Part shown: positions 1 to 8,483 of the stretch, in pieces | Position numbering within the stretch: position 1 is the first letter of the stretch | Layout of the letters: each line of letters opens with the position of its first letter | Source of the DNA: Mariniphaga sp964540165 | GTDB taxonomy: Bacteria; Bacteroidota; Bacteroidia; Bacteroidales; Prolixibacteraceae | Reading direction: 5' to 3' | Assembly: GCA_964540165.1 (NCBI GenBank) | Contig: CAZILU010000058.1 | Coordinates: 1 to 17,809, forward strand | DNA length: 17,809 nucleotides | Notes under the pieces: generated by a model | The model's database searches: none | What the model was told of the DNA's origin: nothing | What the model saw: the letters and a program-made list of their open reading frames with translations, nothing else | Program-made: the position numbers and the translations under genes

Positions 1-1575
1 GATGTGGCTTCCATCCACATCGGCATCGGTCATAATAATAATTTTATGATAGCGCAGTTTCTCCAGGTTTAGCGCCTTGCTGTCATCTTCCGTCCCGATG
101 GTGACCCCCAGCGCTGTGAAGATATTTTTAATCTCTTCGCTGTCAAATACTTTATGTTGCATGGCTTTCTCCACATTCAGAATTTTGCCCCGTAATGGCA
201 GAATGGCCTGAAACTTTCTGTCGCGACCCTGTTTAGCGGTTCCCCCGGCAGAATCACCCTCGACCAGAAACACTTCGGTCAGTGATGGATCCTTCTCGGA
301 GCAGTCGCTCAGTTTTCCCGGCAGTCCACCCCCTGAAAGCGCATTTTTTCGTTGCACCATTTCGCGGGCTTTGCGGGCGGCATGGCGGGCTGTTGCTGCC
401 AGGATCACTTTATTCACAATGGTTTTGGCAGATCGCGGGTTCTCTTCTAAGTAAAAAGCCAACGCTTCGCTAACCGCCTGGTCAACGGAGAGGCTCACTT
501 CCGAGTTACCCAGTTTGGTTTTGGTCTGACCTTCAAACTGCGGCTCGGCAACCTTGACCGATATCACGCAGGTCAGTCCCTCGCGAAAATCATCGCCGCT
601 GATATCAAACTTCAACTTGGAAAGCATGCCCGATTGCTCGGCATAATTTTTCAACGTACGGGTTAGTCCCCGGCGAAATCCGGTCAGATGGGTCCCCCCC
701 TCAATCGTATTGATATTATTCACATAGGAGTGGATATTCTCGGAGAAGGTGGTATTGTATTGCATGGCAATCTCCACCGGAATATCATTCTTTTCGGTCA
801 CAATATGGATAATCTCCGGCGTCAATCTGACACGTGTATTGTCGAGGTAATCAACAAACTCCTTCAAACCTTCCGTCGAATAAAACGCCTCCGATTTAAC
901 GTTCCCCTCATCATCCTTTTCCCGTTCATCAATTAAGGAGAGGCGAATGCCGGCATTCAGAAATGCCAGTTCCCGCAACCGGGCAGCAAGAATCTCATAT
1001 TTATACACCGTCGATTGAAAAATGGCCGGATCGGGATAGAACGTTACATAGGTACCGGTAAGGCTTGATTCTCCGATTACCTCCACCGGGCCAACCGGCT
1101 TTCCAATCCGGTACTCCTGCTGGAAAATCTTTCCATCACGATGTATTTCAGCCTTTAAGTATGAGGATAATGCGTTCACACAGGAGACACCAACCCCATG
1201 CAATCCGCCCGACACCTTATACGAAGTCTTATCAAATTTCCCTCCGGCATGGAGCACGGTCATCACCACCTCCAGGGCCGATTTATTCTCCTTTTCATGA
1301 AGCTCGGTAGGAATTCCGCGCCCATCGTCCCTGACAGTAATGGAATTATCGGCATGAATAATGACATCTATATTATTGCAATAACCAACCAGTGCCTCAT
1401 CGATGGAGTTGTCGACCACCTCATATACCAAATGGTGTAATCCCTTTTCATTGGTGTCACCAATATACATGGAAGGCCGTTTTCTCACAGCCTCCAATCC
1501 CTCAAGAACCTGAATACTGGAAGCGGAATAATTACCATTCCCCTCTGTATTCACCTTTTTTTCATTATCACTCAT
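1..1575 (-). CDS. gyrB: DNA gyrase subunit B, 5' part (cut by window edge)
   Basis: This is the ATPase/Toprim subunit of DNA gyrase, which introduces negative supercoils using ATP. The frame is open from an ATG at 1573-1575 to the window edge, giving 525 residues; the family is usually about 640-660 in Bacteroidota, so roughly the last fifth is missing. Visible GHKL motifs are VVDNSIDEA, DDGRGIP and GGLHGVGVS in the N-terminal half. The Toprim part begins with EGDSAGG (catalytic Glu at about residue 439) and the window ends just after TDADVDGSHI (Asp 517, 519, 521), where the metal-binding DxDxD lies. The stretch GTAKQGRDRKFQAILPLRGK and the short spacing between the Toprim motifs favour GyrB over ParE. 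The N-terminus MSDNEKK is followed by a short Ser/Asn-rich tail before the conserved QVLEGLEAVRKRP, which supports the start. Confidence 0.96.
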   Translation of the reverse strand, partial: MSDNEKKVNTEGNGNYSASSIQVLEGLEAVRKRPSMYIGDTNEKGLHHLVYEVVDNSIDEALVGYCNNIDVIIHADNSITVRDDGRGIPTELHEKENKSALEVVMTVLHAGGKFDKTSYKVSGGLHGVGVSCVNALSSYLKAEIHRDGKIFQQEYRIGKPVGPVEVIGESSLTGTYVTFYPDPAIFQSTVYKYEILAARLRELAFLNAGIRLSLIDEREKDDEGNVKSEAFYSTEGLKEFVDYLDNTRVRLTPEIIHIVTEKNDIPVEIAMQYNTTFSENIHSYVNNINTIEGGTHLTGFRRGLTRTLKNYAEQSGMLSKLKFDISGDDFREGLTCVISVKVAEPQFEGQTKTKLGNSEVSLSVDQAVSEALAFYLEENPRSAKTIVNKVILAATARHAARKAREMVQRKNALSGGGLPGKLSDCSEKDPSLTEVFLVEGDSAGGTAKQGRDRKFQAILPLRGKILNVEKAMQHKVFDSEEIKNIFTALGVTIGTEDDSKALNLEKLRYHKIIIMTDADVDGSHI

Positions 1576-1710
1576 ACTTCAACTTATTTTTTTGCAATAC
1601 ATCACTAAAAATGAAGATTACTACCATCCGAAGCAAACCTCATTACCAACAAAAACTAACTAATATTCAGAAAGTTAACAATTCACCCGTTTCAAACTGA
1701 AATTAACGTG

Positions 1711-1737
1711 CAAATATAACAAAATTTACCGAAGCAA
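1711..1737 (-). promoter_or_regulatory. Candidate gyrB promoter (TATATTTG octamer)
   Basis: On the minus strand TATATTTG (plus 1711-1718) matches the Bacteroidota -7 consensus TAnnTTTG exactly. A TTG lies 16 bp upstream (plus 1735-1737), somewhat closer than the usual 19-21 bp, so the -33 element is doubtful. The implied leader before the gyrB ATG is about 130 nt. The octamer sits between the stop of the barrel gene and gyrB, where a gyrB promoter is expected. Confidence 0.6.
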
Positions 1738-1753
1738 CCGCCCGGGCGAGGCA

Positions 1754-3559
1754 TTAAAACGAGTAGCTCAATCCACCCAAAAAGTTAAAACGTTGTACCG
1801 GATACCCCAGCCACTGCTGGTATTTACTGAAGCCAAAATTATTCATCTGTGCGAAGAGTGAGAATTGGTTTGTCAGCCGGTAATTGGCGCTGACATTAAG
1901 GTCGATAATGGTTGGAAGGTTATACCCCTCCCATTGCAAATCTTCCAACAACAGCAATTCCCGGTTCGTCAGAGGTTCCGGAATCCGGGGATCGTTTCCC
2001 GGCACCGAGAGGATCAGACCCTGCCGACGGCCGGTAAGAAGAATGTCGGCAGAGAAGTTCAACTGGTCGGTTGCCCGGTACCCCAACGAGAATTTAGCAT
2101 CCCAATCGGGCATATTCCAGGCCTCCTCCATCTGCTTGAGTTTATATACATAGTAGTTGCCCGAGATCATCAGTTGCATACGGCTCATGCCGGCATGGAA
2201 AATCTCTGCATTAAACTTCAGCAGGTCGAGGTTCTCATACGTTGTTTTAAAATCGTTTTCGACAACACGATAGTCGGTTCCTTCGTTCGCATGGGTGTAC
2301 TTAAAAAGGTAATAGACCGGATGGTCTTTCATGACAGAGTAATCGGCAGAAATTTTAAAATTGGTACCGGCCGAAAGCTTTCCGTCGAAACCACCAAAGA
2401 GGTGAAATGCTTCAAAGCTGTTTCTTACGTGGTGTTTTGGATCAACAAATGGATTTTCATAGGCAATTTTGGAGTAGTGGTTGTTGATGTAGTTCCCGTC
2501 AATTCCGGCGAAAATCCGGATAAGCTCATCTGCGGGATAGAAATTACCACGGATTACCGGCGCCAGTTTTGCTACCATATCAGTGCTGTTATCAATGACC
2601 AGCCAGGCATTCACCCCCAACTGCAGATTGGCAATATCGCCACCCATTTTATACGAAGGCTTTGCCGTAAACCAGGTCTGTCCGGCCGGCCCGACAGCCA
2701 TTTTAAACCGGTTAAATACCTCATCGGTCCGCACCACGGCAATGCCGGCTTCCAGCGTTCCTGTTCCCTCAGGATAAGGTTTCACAATCTCAGTGATAAA
2801 CGATCCATAATGCTCCCGCTGCTCCGTTTTAGTACCAAAATAGTGGTAGTCAAAATCGAAATCAAACGTCAGGTCACTCGTTTTGGAACGCACATCTTCC
2901 AACCCGATGCCAAAATACCCTTTGGTAAATGTCTGCCGTTGACCCTGGTAGGTCAGCGTCTGATCCTTCTCCCGGAGAAACAGAGGAATGGGATCAACCG
3001 GATAGCCGTAGTAATTGAAACCGTTATGATCGATTCCCAGGTTGACAGACAACACCGAATTTCTGGTAAGATTTTTAATAAAGATCTCTGCACGGTTATC
3101 GGAGAAAGGGGCATCAACGATGTCACCACCCTCAAGTTTCAAATCGCTGTGAGATGAGAGGTGTTTTCCATGAATTCCAAAGAGGGTATTTTTGATCTTC
3201 TGGCTATTGAAAAAGAGCTCACCATAGGGTCGGTTGTAGTTTCCGACACCAGCCCGCACCCACCCAAGGCCGCTCTCCTCCCCCGGCTCAGAAGCCAGCG
3301 TGGCGGCTTTCAGCGTATTAACCGAGAAGGTCTGGTAAACCGGTTGACTGAAAATGGAGTAGTTAAAGACCGGTTTCTCTGGCTGTTCATCCTCTATCTT
3401 TGGCATACTGCTGATTTTATTGGCATCGGAAATGGTCGGTTGGTATGCCTTAACCACCTCAACTTCACGGTTCAGGGTGGTATCCCGCTGTGCCATAACC
3501 GTGGTTGTGGCGATCGACAAACCGGATATCAGCAGATAACGAAATGATTTAACAAACAT
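1754..3559 (-). CDS. Outer-membrane beta-barrel protein, TonB-receptor-like, without a clear plug
   Basis: This 601-residue protein has a signal peptide at residues 1-23 (cleavage near VMAQ). A short conserved-looking N-terminal segment follows (VEVVKAYQPTISDANKI, about residues 32-50). The rest consists of alternating hydrophobic and polar residues rich in Tyr, Phe and Gly, with many amphipathic strands, and ends in GGLSYSF; a C-terminal aromatic is typical of barrels folded by the BAM machinery. Similar Bacteroidota proteins are often labelled TonB-dependent receptor, but I see no obvious TonB box or full plug domain, and at 601 residues it is short for a true receptor. It lies 11 bp after the TPR gene in the same direction, so the two are almost certainly co-transcribed and may form a periplasm/outer-membrane pair. 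Substrate and function are unknown. Confidence 0.8.
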   Translation of the reverse strand: MFVKSFRYLLISGLSIATTTVMAQRDTTLNREVEVVKAYQPTISDANKISSMPKIEDEQPEKPVFNYSIFSQPVYQTFSVNTLKAATLASEPGEESGLGWVRAGVGNYNRPYGELFFNSQKIKNTLFGIHGKHLSSHSDLKLEGGDIVDAPFSDNRAEIFIKNLTRNSVLSVNLGIDHNGFNYYGYPVDPIPLFLREKDQTLTYQGQRQTFTKGYFGIGLEDVRSKTSDLTFDFDFDYHYFGTKTEQREHYGSFITEIVKPYPEGTGTLEAGIAVVRTDEVFNRFKMAVGPAGQTWFTAKPSYKMGGDIANLQLGVNAWLVIDNSTDMVAKLAPVIRGNFYPADELIRIFAGIDGNYINNHYSKIAYENPFVDPKHHVRNSFEAFHLFGGFDGKLSAGTNFKISADYSVMKDHPVYYLFKYTHANEGTDYRVVENDFKTTYENLDLLKFNAEIFHAGMSRMQLMISGNYYVYKLKQMEEAWNMPDWDAKFSLGYRATDQLNFSADILLTGRRQGLILSVPGNDPRIPEPLTNRELLLLEDLQWEGYNLPTIIDLNVSANYRLTNQFSLFAQMNNFGFSKYQQWLGYPVQRFNFLGGLSYSF

Positions 3560-3570
3560 AGAATTGTATT

Positions 3571-6500
3571 TTAGTTACCATTAATTTTCATCTGAAATGA
3601 GCTATCCTTTGCTCTCTGTTGTTCTGAAGCGTCAATGGCCTCTAAGGCAGCCAGTTTTTTAGAAGCCTCGGCCCTGACCCCATCGTTGTCGGCATTATAG
3701 TTCTCCACCAGGCTGCGCAACGTATGTCTGGCCTGAAAATCATCGCCTCTGTCCAGGTAAATATCTGCTAACAACAGGAATGCTTTCCCTAACCAAAACT
3801 GAAAGGGCGTTCCCTTTGAGATAAAATCCATGATCTCCTTTTCGGCCTGCTCTTTTTGGTTTTGCTGAAAATAGATCTCTGCGACCCGAAATTTAGCTTC
3901 GGCCCCTTGCTCTGACTTAGTATCGGCAGCCACTGCGATCAGTGGCTGCAGAGCAGCATTCTGGTTTCCGGAGAGAAGATATGATTTACCTAAAACGAAA
4001 TCGGCTTCCCTGACCCAGGCATCGTTAGCTACCTCCGACCTCTTCACCTTTTCGGCCGCGGTAATGGCATCGCTGTATCGCTTCAGATTGAAATAGCAGC
4101 GCATAGAGCCGGCGTATGCTTTCAGCAGGTTCCACTTACTGCCGGCAACCCGCTCTAACCGTTCAAAAAACTCGAGGGCCTGTGCATAATCCCCGGTATT
4201 GAAGTGCAGTTCTGAAGCGCGGGATAGGGCCTGTTCACTAAAAATATTGTTCGGCTGGCGGGCAACCAATGTATAGTGGGTATTCGCCTGCGCGTAGTCT
4301 CCCTCCTTATAGAGCAACTCAGCCAGGTAAAAATTGGCATTCATGGTAAAACTACCGTTTGGAAACTGCCGGAGGTAATGCTGCAACTGTTGGGAAGCCT
4401 TCGGATCACCGTTCATATAGAGCCGTTCCGCCGATGCATAAGTCAGTGAATCCTGTTCCGAATCAGAGACATCAACGCCTCCGCCCAGTGAACGGGTGTA
4501 GGCAAAATAGCCCTCAACATTGCTCATCTCAACGTAGCAGTTTCTGATTCCCAGCAAGGCAGCCTGTGCTTCACTGGTGCCCGGGAACTTCTCTGCCACC
4601 CGTTTATAATCGGTCAGCGCTGCATTGAAATCACCATTATTATAATTGATCAATCCCAATTGTAGCAGCGCCCTGGGGTAGAAAGCACTCTCTGTATGCG
4701 AATCGATGATCCGGCGATAGTATGCGGCAGCCTCATCGGCCTGACCTATCCGCTCATAGGCGCGCCCTAACTCAAAAAGGGCATCATCGAAATACTCCGA
4801 CTCCGGAAATCCGCTCTGCAGCTTTTTCAAGGAGGCTATTTTACCCGGCTGATCGTGTTGCAATCCCTGACAAAAGGCGATCTGATAGAGTGCATAATCG
4901 GCGTCAAACCGGTTAAGATCATATGCCTGCTGGTAGTTCTGCCGTGCCAGACCGTATTCCATGGTATAGAAGTAATAATCGCCCAACCGGTTATATGCAT
5001 CGGCCAATTTGTCGCTCTTCTGACTCTGTGTCGCATTAATGAAATTCCGGAAGTGGGTGGCAGCCTGGTTGTACTCCTCTAACTTAAACCGGGCATACGC
5101 CAGATTGTATTCAGCATCTTTGAACTCGGGCAGAGCAAAAGCGCCGGGGGTACGCATAAACTGCGCATACGTTTCTGCCGAAGGCCGGTAAACACCGACC
5201 CGATAGAGGGCTTCAGCTTTCCAGAAAAGCGCCCGGGCGTTCAGCTCCCGGTCATAAGTGCCATGTTTCATCGACAAATCAAAATGCTCAATAGCACTGT
5301 GATACGCAAAGTTATTAAAGAGTTCCATTCCACGCAGGAAGGTCACCCGCTGGTACGCTCTCTTTATATCAGGGGTCTGAACCGCAATCTTCTCAATCGT
5401 ATTGATGGCATCCTGGTAGTTACGTGTAACCATAAACACTTCGGTTAGATAGCGGTACGCCTCACTGTTTCGCTCGGTATTGGGATATAGCGTTATGTAT
5501 CGATCGAATGCCTTTATTGTCTCATTAAATGGCGAGTAAGATATCTCATAGGTTAATTTGGCATAATTAAATAGGGCATCTTCCCGGATCCGGTCGTTAA
5601 ACTCCATCTCGGAGGCAGCTTCAAAAGCCATCCGGGCACTCTCCTTATTTTCCTGCCGTATGTAACAATCCGCTAAATGATAAAAGGCATTCTGGGCCAT
5701 CTCATCCTTTCCTTTGGAAGCGCTCTCCAGGTGGGGCACTGCCTTATCAAAAGTCCCGGTGTAGTAATAAACATAACCCAACAGGTAGTTATCCTCCCTC
5801 GACTTCGGCCCCGGGGAGGCGAAGTAGCGCTCTAAATAGGGCAGTGCCTTTTCAAACTCGCGCAGATGAAAATAGGAGTCGCCAATCACTTTAGCCAGTT
5901 CGGTGCGGTGCTCCTCACCCACGGCATCCAAAATGGGTACCGTGTAGCTGATCACATCCGAAAAACGCTCCTGCTTATAGTAAATCTGGCTGACATAGAG
6001 AGGAATCACCCTCGAAAAAGCCGGATCATCTTCCAGTTTCCGAAACTCATCCAATGCCGACTGGTAGTTCTCCTGCAGATACATAATATGCGCGTAATAA
6101 TAGGTTGCCGGCCGGCTATAGATCTGATTCAGATCTTTAACGGCGTAGAACTCTGCCAAGGCCAGATCGCTCTCCTCCTGCATCAGATGAGCATACCCTT
6201 TCTGGTACTTCATACGGACCCGCTCCTCCTCCGACATGCGGGCCGGATCAACCTCGCCATACGTGCGCAGCAGGGCACCGTATTGCTTTTTCTCAAATTG
6301 ATAATCACCCATCGCTATCAGGGCCTGGTTTTTATATGGACTTGATGCATGCTCCTTTAAAAATCGTTCAAGCATCCGCGAGCCGGAAGCGTGACTGGCC
6401 TTCAGTGCCGAAACCGCTTTATAATATTCAGCCTCAGCCCACCGCTCGGAAGCGGGATTAACCAACCCCTGTACCTGCTCAAACTGATGATAGGCTGCAT

Positions 6501-6642
6501 TAAACTTCCCCTGGTAAAAGAGCTCGCGCCCAAGCCGAATCTCATGGCTGACATCCCCAAAAATGGCACTCTGCTGGCCATAGTGAAAGTAGGAGGCAAA
6601 AATGAGCTGCAAAAAGATCGATAAAAATCGTATTGTCTTCAT
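3571..6642 (-). CDS. Large secreted tetratricopeptide-repeat protein
   Basis: This 1023-residue protein has helical TPR-type repeats along most of its length. Examples are LGLINYNNGDFNAALTDYKR (about residues 655-680) and AEYNLAYARFKLEEYNQAA, with the usual pattern of small residues and a Tyr/Phe-Pro step between repeats. The frame opens 17 codons further upstream with no signal-like sequence. I start at the ATG at 6640-6642 because it gives MKTIRFLSIFLQLIFASYF, a good signal peptide ending near GQQ; I see no lipobox Cys there. The protein should therefore be periplasmic or surface-associated and act as a scaffold. The barrel gene follows after 11 bp, suggesting that the TPR solenoid works with that barrel, for example in envelope assembly or surface transport. 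No catalytic domain is visible. Confidence 0.88.
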   Translation of the reverse strand: MKTIRFLSIFLQLIFASYFHYGQQSAIFGDVSHEIRLGRELFYQGKFNAAYHQFEQVQGLVNPASERWAEAEYYKAVSALKASHASGSRMLERFLKEHASSPYKNQALIAMGDYQFEKKQYGALLRTYGEVDPARMSEEERVRMKYQKGYAHLMQEESDLALAEFYAVKDLNQIYSRPATYYYAHIMYLQENYQSALDEFRKLEDDPAFSRVIPLYVSQIYYKQERFSDVISYTVPILDAVGEEHRTELAKVIGDSYFHLREFEKALPYLERYFASPGPKSREDNYLLGYVYYYTGTFDKAVPHLESASKGKDEMAQNAFYHLADCYIRQENKESARMAFEAASEMEFNDRIREDALFNYAKLTYEISYSPFNETIKAFDRYITLYPNTERNSEAYRYLTEVFMVTRNYQDAINTIEKIAVQTPDIKRAYQRVTFLRGMELFNNFAYHSAIEHFDLSMKHGTYDRELNARALFWKAEALYRVGVYRPSAETYAQFMRTPGAFALPEFKDAEYNLAYARFKLEEYNQAATHFRNFINATQSQKSDKLADAYNRLGDYYFYTMEYGLARQNYQQAYDLNRFDADYALYQIAFCQGLQHDQPGKIASLKKLQSGFPESEYFDDALFELGRAYERIGQADEAAAYYRRIIDSHTESAFYPRALLQLGLINYNNGDFNAALTDYKRVAEKFPGTSEAQAALLGIRNCYVEMSNVEGYFAYTRSLGGGVDVSDSEQDSLTYASAERLYMNGDPKASQQLQHYLRQFPNGSFTMNANFYLAELLYKEGDYAQANTHYTLVARQPNNIFSEQALSRASELHFNTGDYAQALEFFERLERVAGSKWNLLKAYAGSMRCYFNLKRYSDAITAAEKVKRSEVANDAWVREADFVLGKSYLLSGNQNAALQPLIAVAADTKSEQGAEAKFRVAEIYFQQNQKEQAEKEIMDFISKGTPFQFWLGKAFLLLADIYLDRGDDFQARHTLRSLVENYNADNDGVRAEASKKLAALEAIDASEQQRAKDSSFQMKINGN

Positions 6643-6690
6643 ATCCGTTGTGTTTCCATATAAAAGTGTTGAGTCCCTTAAATATCGTGC

Positions 6691-6699
6691 CAAAAGATA
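6691..6699 (-). promoter_or_regulatory. Weak candidate -7 element for the TPR/barrel unit
   Basis: The minus strand reads TATCTTTTG here, one base away from TAnnTTTG (an extra T). It lies about 50 bp before the chosen ATG at 6642. No convincing -33 TTTG is seen at 19-21 bp, so this is a tentative call resting mainly on position. Confidence 0.3.
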
Positions 6700-6730
6700 A
6701 AAAATGGCATTAATCAGCTAAAATAGTCAG

Positions 6731-6751
6731 AATACCCGGTATTGGATATCC
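6731..6751. repeat. Two adjacent small palindromes upstream of the TPR gene
   Basis: AATACC-C-GGTATT (6731-6743) is followed directly by the perfect palindrome GGATATCC (6744-6751). Together they sit 30-60 bp upstream of the possible -7 element of the TPR gene, a plausible place for a regulator. They also lie only about 50 bp beyond the glycosyltransferase stop. There is no T-run, so they do not look like a terminator. Short palindromes occur by chance. Confidence 0.3.
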
Positions 6752-6797
6752 GATGCCATCCCATTTCTTAACAAGTAACTGTTTAAATCGTTCGATA

Positions 6798-8069
6798 TTA
6801 TTTGAGGGGAGAAAAAATTTCGATAAGCCGCTGCTGTTCATTCTCCCAGGTCAGCACTGCCGCAGCCTTTTCCAGGTTCTGTTTCCACGCGCTCCTCAGA
6901 TCCTGGTTGCCAAGCATCTCCTTGATTATCATCGCCAAATTTTCGGGATTGAGAGATGTTGTAACCTCGCCAACGCCATACGTGCGTACTATGGCAGCCA
7001 TTTCGGGCAGTGCACTCACCAGCACCGGAACACGGGCCTGAATATAGTCGAACAGCTTATTGGGCAGTGCATAGAGGTAATTCAGCCCCAGCGCCTCTTC
7101 GATAGAGAGCCCCAGATCGGCCTGAGGAGTCAGTTGCGTCAATTGCTCAATCGGCAGCCGGCCCAAAAAGCAGACCTTCTCCTGCAGGTTCAGCATTTTC
7201 ACCAGCCTCTCCAGTTCAGGCCTGATATCGCCATCGCCGGCAATCATCAGCCTCGCATCCGCAACGAACTGCATGGCCCTGATCGCCTGCTCCAGCCCGC
7301 GCCCCTTGTTCACGGCGCCCTGGTACAAAATAGTTTTGAGGTTATCCTCCTTCCCGGCTCCCCGGCCGTGGCTGATATCGATGATCTCCCCGGATTGTAT
7401 CCGGAGGTCATCCATCGGCTTCCCGGCAATCGCTGTAATCGCTGTAGCCTGAAAATCAACGTCCTCAAATACCTCCGGCACCGGCATCTCCGGGGTTATT
7501 GGCGCATCTTCGTGCCGAATGGTGGCCACCGGCATATTTCGTACCACCCGAAAAGCAACCCCATAACGATCGGAATAGATCCGGGCAATGGAATCACAAA
7601 CCGTATAGGCATATTTCAGCCGTGGCACCATCAGCGCCTCCATCCATGCCCATATCCTTCGTATCCGCGGGCGGGCAATCAGCTCGGGAACCTCCGTGAA
7701 ATATTCGTGACTATCGTAAACCAACGGCTTCCCCTTCAGCTTCGATGCGATAAAATTGGCAGGCAGGGTATCCAAATCGTTGGAAAGAAGAATATCGAAC
7801 CGGCTAACCAGCAGAAAAAAGAGGAGCCGGAGATTAAAAAAGGCATAAAAAAGGGGGCCCTTGCGAAAAAACAACCGAAAGCGCCGCGTTTGATAGGGAC
7901 GGGCATCCAGGGGAAGGCTCTCCGGTAATCGCCGGCCCACTAACAACAGGTCGAATCCCGATGACACCAGGGTTAAACAGCTTTTATGAACCCGGTTGTC
8001 GGAAACCAGATCGCTGGTAACCGAAACAATGATTCGCTTCTTATGGCATTTTTTCTGTGTAGTGCCCAA
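6798..8069 (-). CDS. GT4-type glycosyltransferase (GT-B fold)
   Basis: This 423-residue protein probably transfers a sugar from a nucleotide donor to an envelope glycan or lipid carrier on the cytoplasmic side of the membrane. The N-terminal Rossmann-like half has RIIVSVTSDLVSDNRVHK (about 12-29), then SNDLDTLPA and VYDSHEYFTEVPEL (about 118-130), typical of group 1 transferases. The C-terminal half begins at ILYQGAVNKGRGLE (about 247-260) and continues with MIAGDGD, a hydrophobic FLGRLP, and GLNYLYALPNKLFDYI (about 328-343). That last segment corresponds to the donor-binding ExxxNxxPxK region, with E325 or the residues near it as the probable nucleotide-sugar ligand. About 65 residues (181-246) separate the two halves, longer than I would expect. 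There is no signal peptide. The gene appears monocistronic, with its own promoter. Confidence 0.88.
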   Translation of the reverse strand: MGTTQKKCHKKRIIVSVTSDLVSDNRVHKSCLTLVSSGFDLLLVGRRLPESLPLDARPYQTRRFRLFFRKGPLFYAFFNLRLLFFLLVSRFDILLSNDLDTLPANFIASKLKGKPLVYDSHEYFTEVPELIARPRIRRIWAWMEALMVPRLKYAYTVCDSIARIYSDRYGVAFRVVRNMPVATIRHEDAPITPEMPVPEVFEDVDFQATAITAIAGKPMDDLRIQSGEIIDISHGRGAGKEDNLKTILYQGAVNKGRGLEQAIRAMQFVADARLMIAGDGDIRPELERLVKMLNLQEKVCFLGRLPIEQLTQLTPQADLGLSIEEALGLNYLYALPNKLFDYIQARVPVLVSALPEMAAIVRTYGVGEVTTSLNPENLAMIIKEMLGNQDLRSAWKQNLEKAAAVLTWENEQQRLIEIFSPLK

Positions 8070-8170
8070 TCAATTTCAATTTAATACCGGTAAAAATCGG
8101 AATTTTTTTTCGATATATAAAAAAGCCTCAGCAAAATGAAACGAGCATGACGACTCTTAACACAGAAAAG

Positions 8171-8203
8171 CAAATATAAAAAAGCTGTACAGGATCCGTC
8201 AAA
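8171..8203 (-). promoter_or_regulatory. Good Bacteroidota-type promoter for the glycosyltransferase
   Basis: The minus strand has TTTG/TTTTG (plus 8200-8204) then a 21-bp spacer and TATATTTG (plus 8171-8178), matching the known TTTG-N19-21-TAnnTTTG arrangement. A start site near 8164 would give a leader of about 95 nt before the ATG at 8069. Confidence 0.7.
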
Positions 8204-8253
8204 ACCCTTCCACCGGAAACCGCAACACAAATCCAATCCGGTCCATGGGTGAA

Positions 8254-8271
8254 TCTTTCAATCGTGAAAGA
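8254..8271. repeat. 7-bp stem, 4-nt loop hairpin in the divergent spacer
   Basis: TCTTTCA (8254-8260) and TGAAAGA (8265-8271) are perfect inverted repeats around ATCG. There is no T-run on the plus strand. On the minus strand it lies about 50 bp upstream of the glycosyltransferase -33 element, so it could be an operator or a structured RNA segment of the CDF leader. Its role is unknown. Confidence 0.35.
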
Positions 8272-8483
8272 GCATCAGAAAAAATCATTGAATGGTGGTT
8301 AAACAGAGCCATTCTTTTACATCGGATAACGGGAAAAGGCAAAAAACTACCAGCCGATGACCAAAACAGATAAAAAAGTATTTATTTTGCAGCGAATCCG
8401 ACAGGCATTGGATCCGTTAATTGCGAATGGCATCCAACGATCCGGATAATAACACAAAAAAGTAACGGTTAATAACAGTCATT

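Larger units (their letters stand above)
8070..8483. other. 414-bp divergent spacer between glycosyltransferase and CDF genes
   Basis: This is the only gene-free stretch above 300 bp. It holds the glycosyltransferase promoter (8171-8203), a hairpin TCTTTCA-ATCG-TGAAAGA (8254-8271), and a weak TATTTTG-like element on the plus strand at 8383-8389 that could serve the CDF unit. A 42-codon open frame (8245-8373, plus, ATG to TAA) overlaps the hairpin, but I see no domain, signal peptide or ribosome site to support it. No RNA gene or remnant of a mobile element is recognised. Confidence 0.6.

Noticed and set aside
1..1575. ParE (topoisomerase IV) instead of GyrB
   Set aside because: The Toprim region and the QGRDRKFQAILPLRGKI-type sequence match GyrB of Bacteroidota; no ParE-specific feature was seen.
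1739..1748. Perfect palindrome CGCCCGGGCG just after the barrel stop as a terminator
   Set aside because: A 10-bp palindrome without a loop and without a following T-run on the minus strand does not make a standard intrinsic terminator.
1865..3157. Long open frame (430 codons) on the plus strand opposite the barrel gene
   Set aside because: It is wholly antisense to a convincing barrel gene, has no domain, signal peptide or barrel-like pattern, and its composition is what the complementary strand of a coding frame gives.
6753..7928. 391-codon open frame on the plus strand opposite the glycosyltransferase
   Set aside because: It is antisense to a gene with clear GT4 motifs. The translation is rich in His, Pro, Gln and Arg, typical of a shadow frame.
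8245..8373. 42-codon small ORF in the divergent spacer
   Set aside because: It has no ribosome site, signal peptide, membrane segment or recognisable motif, and frames of this length occur by chance. It is kept only as an item to test for conservation.
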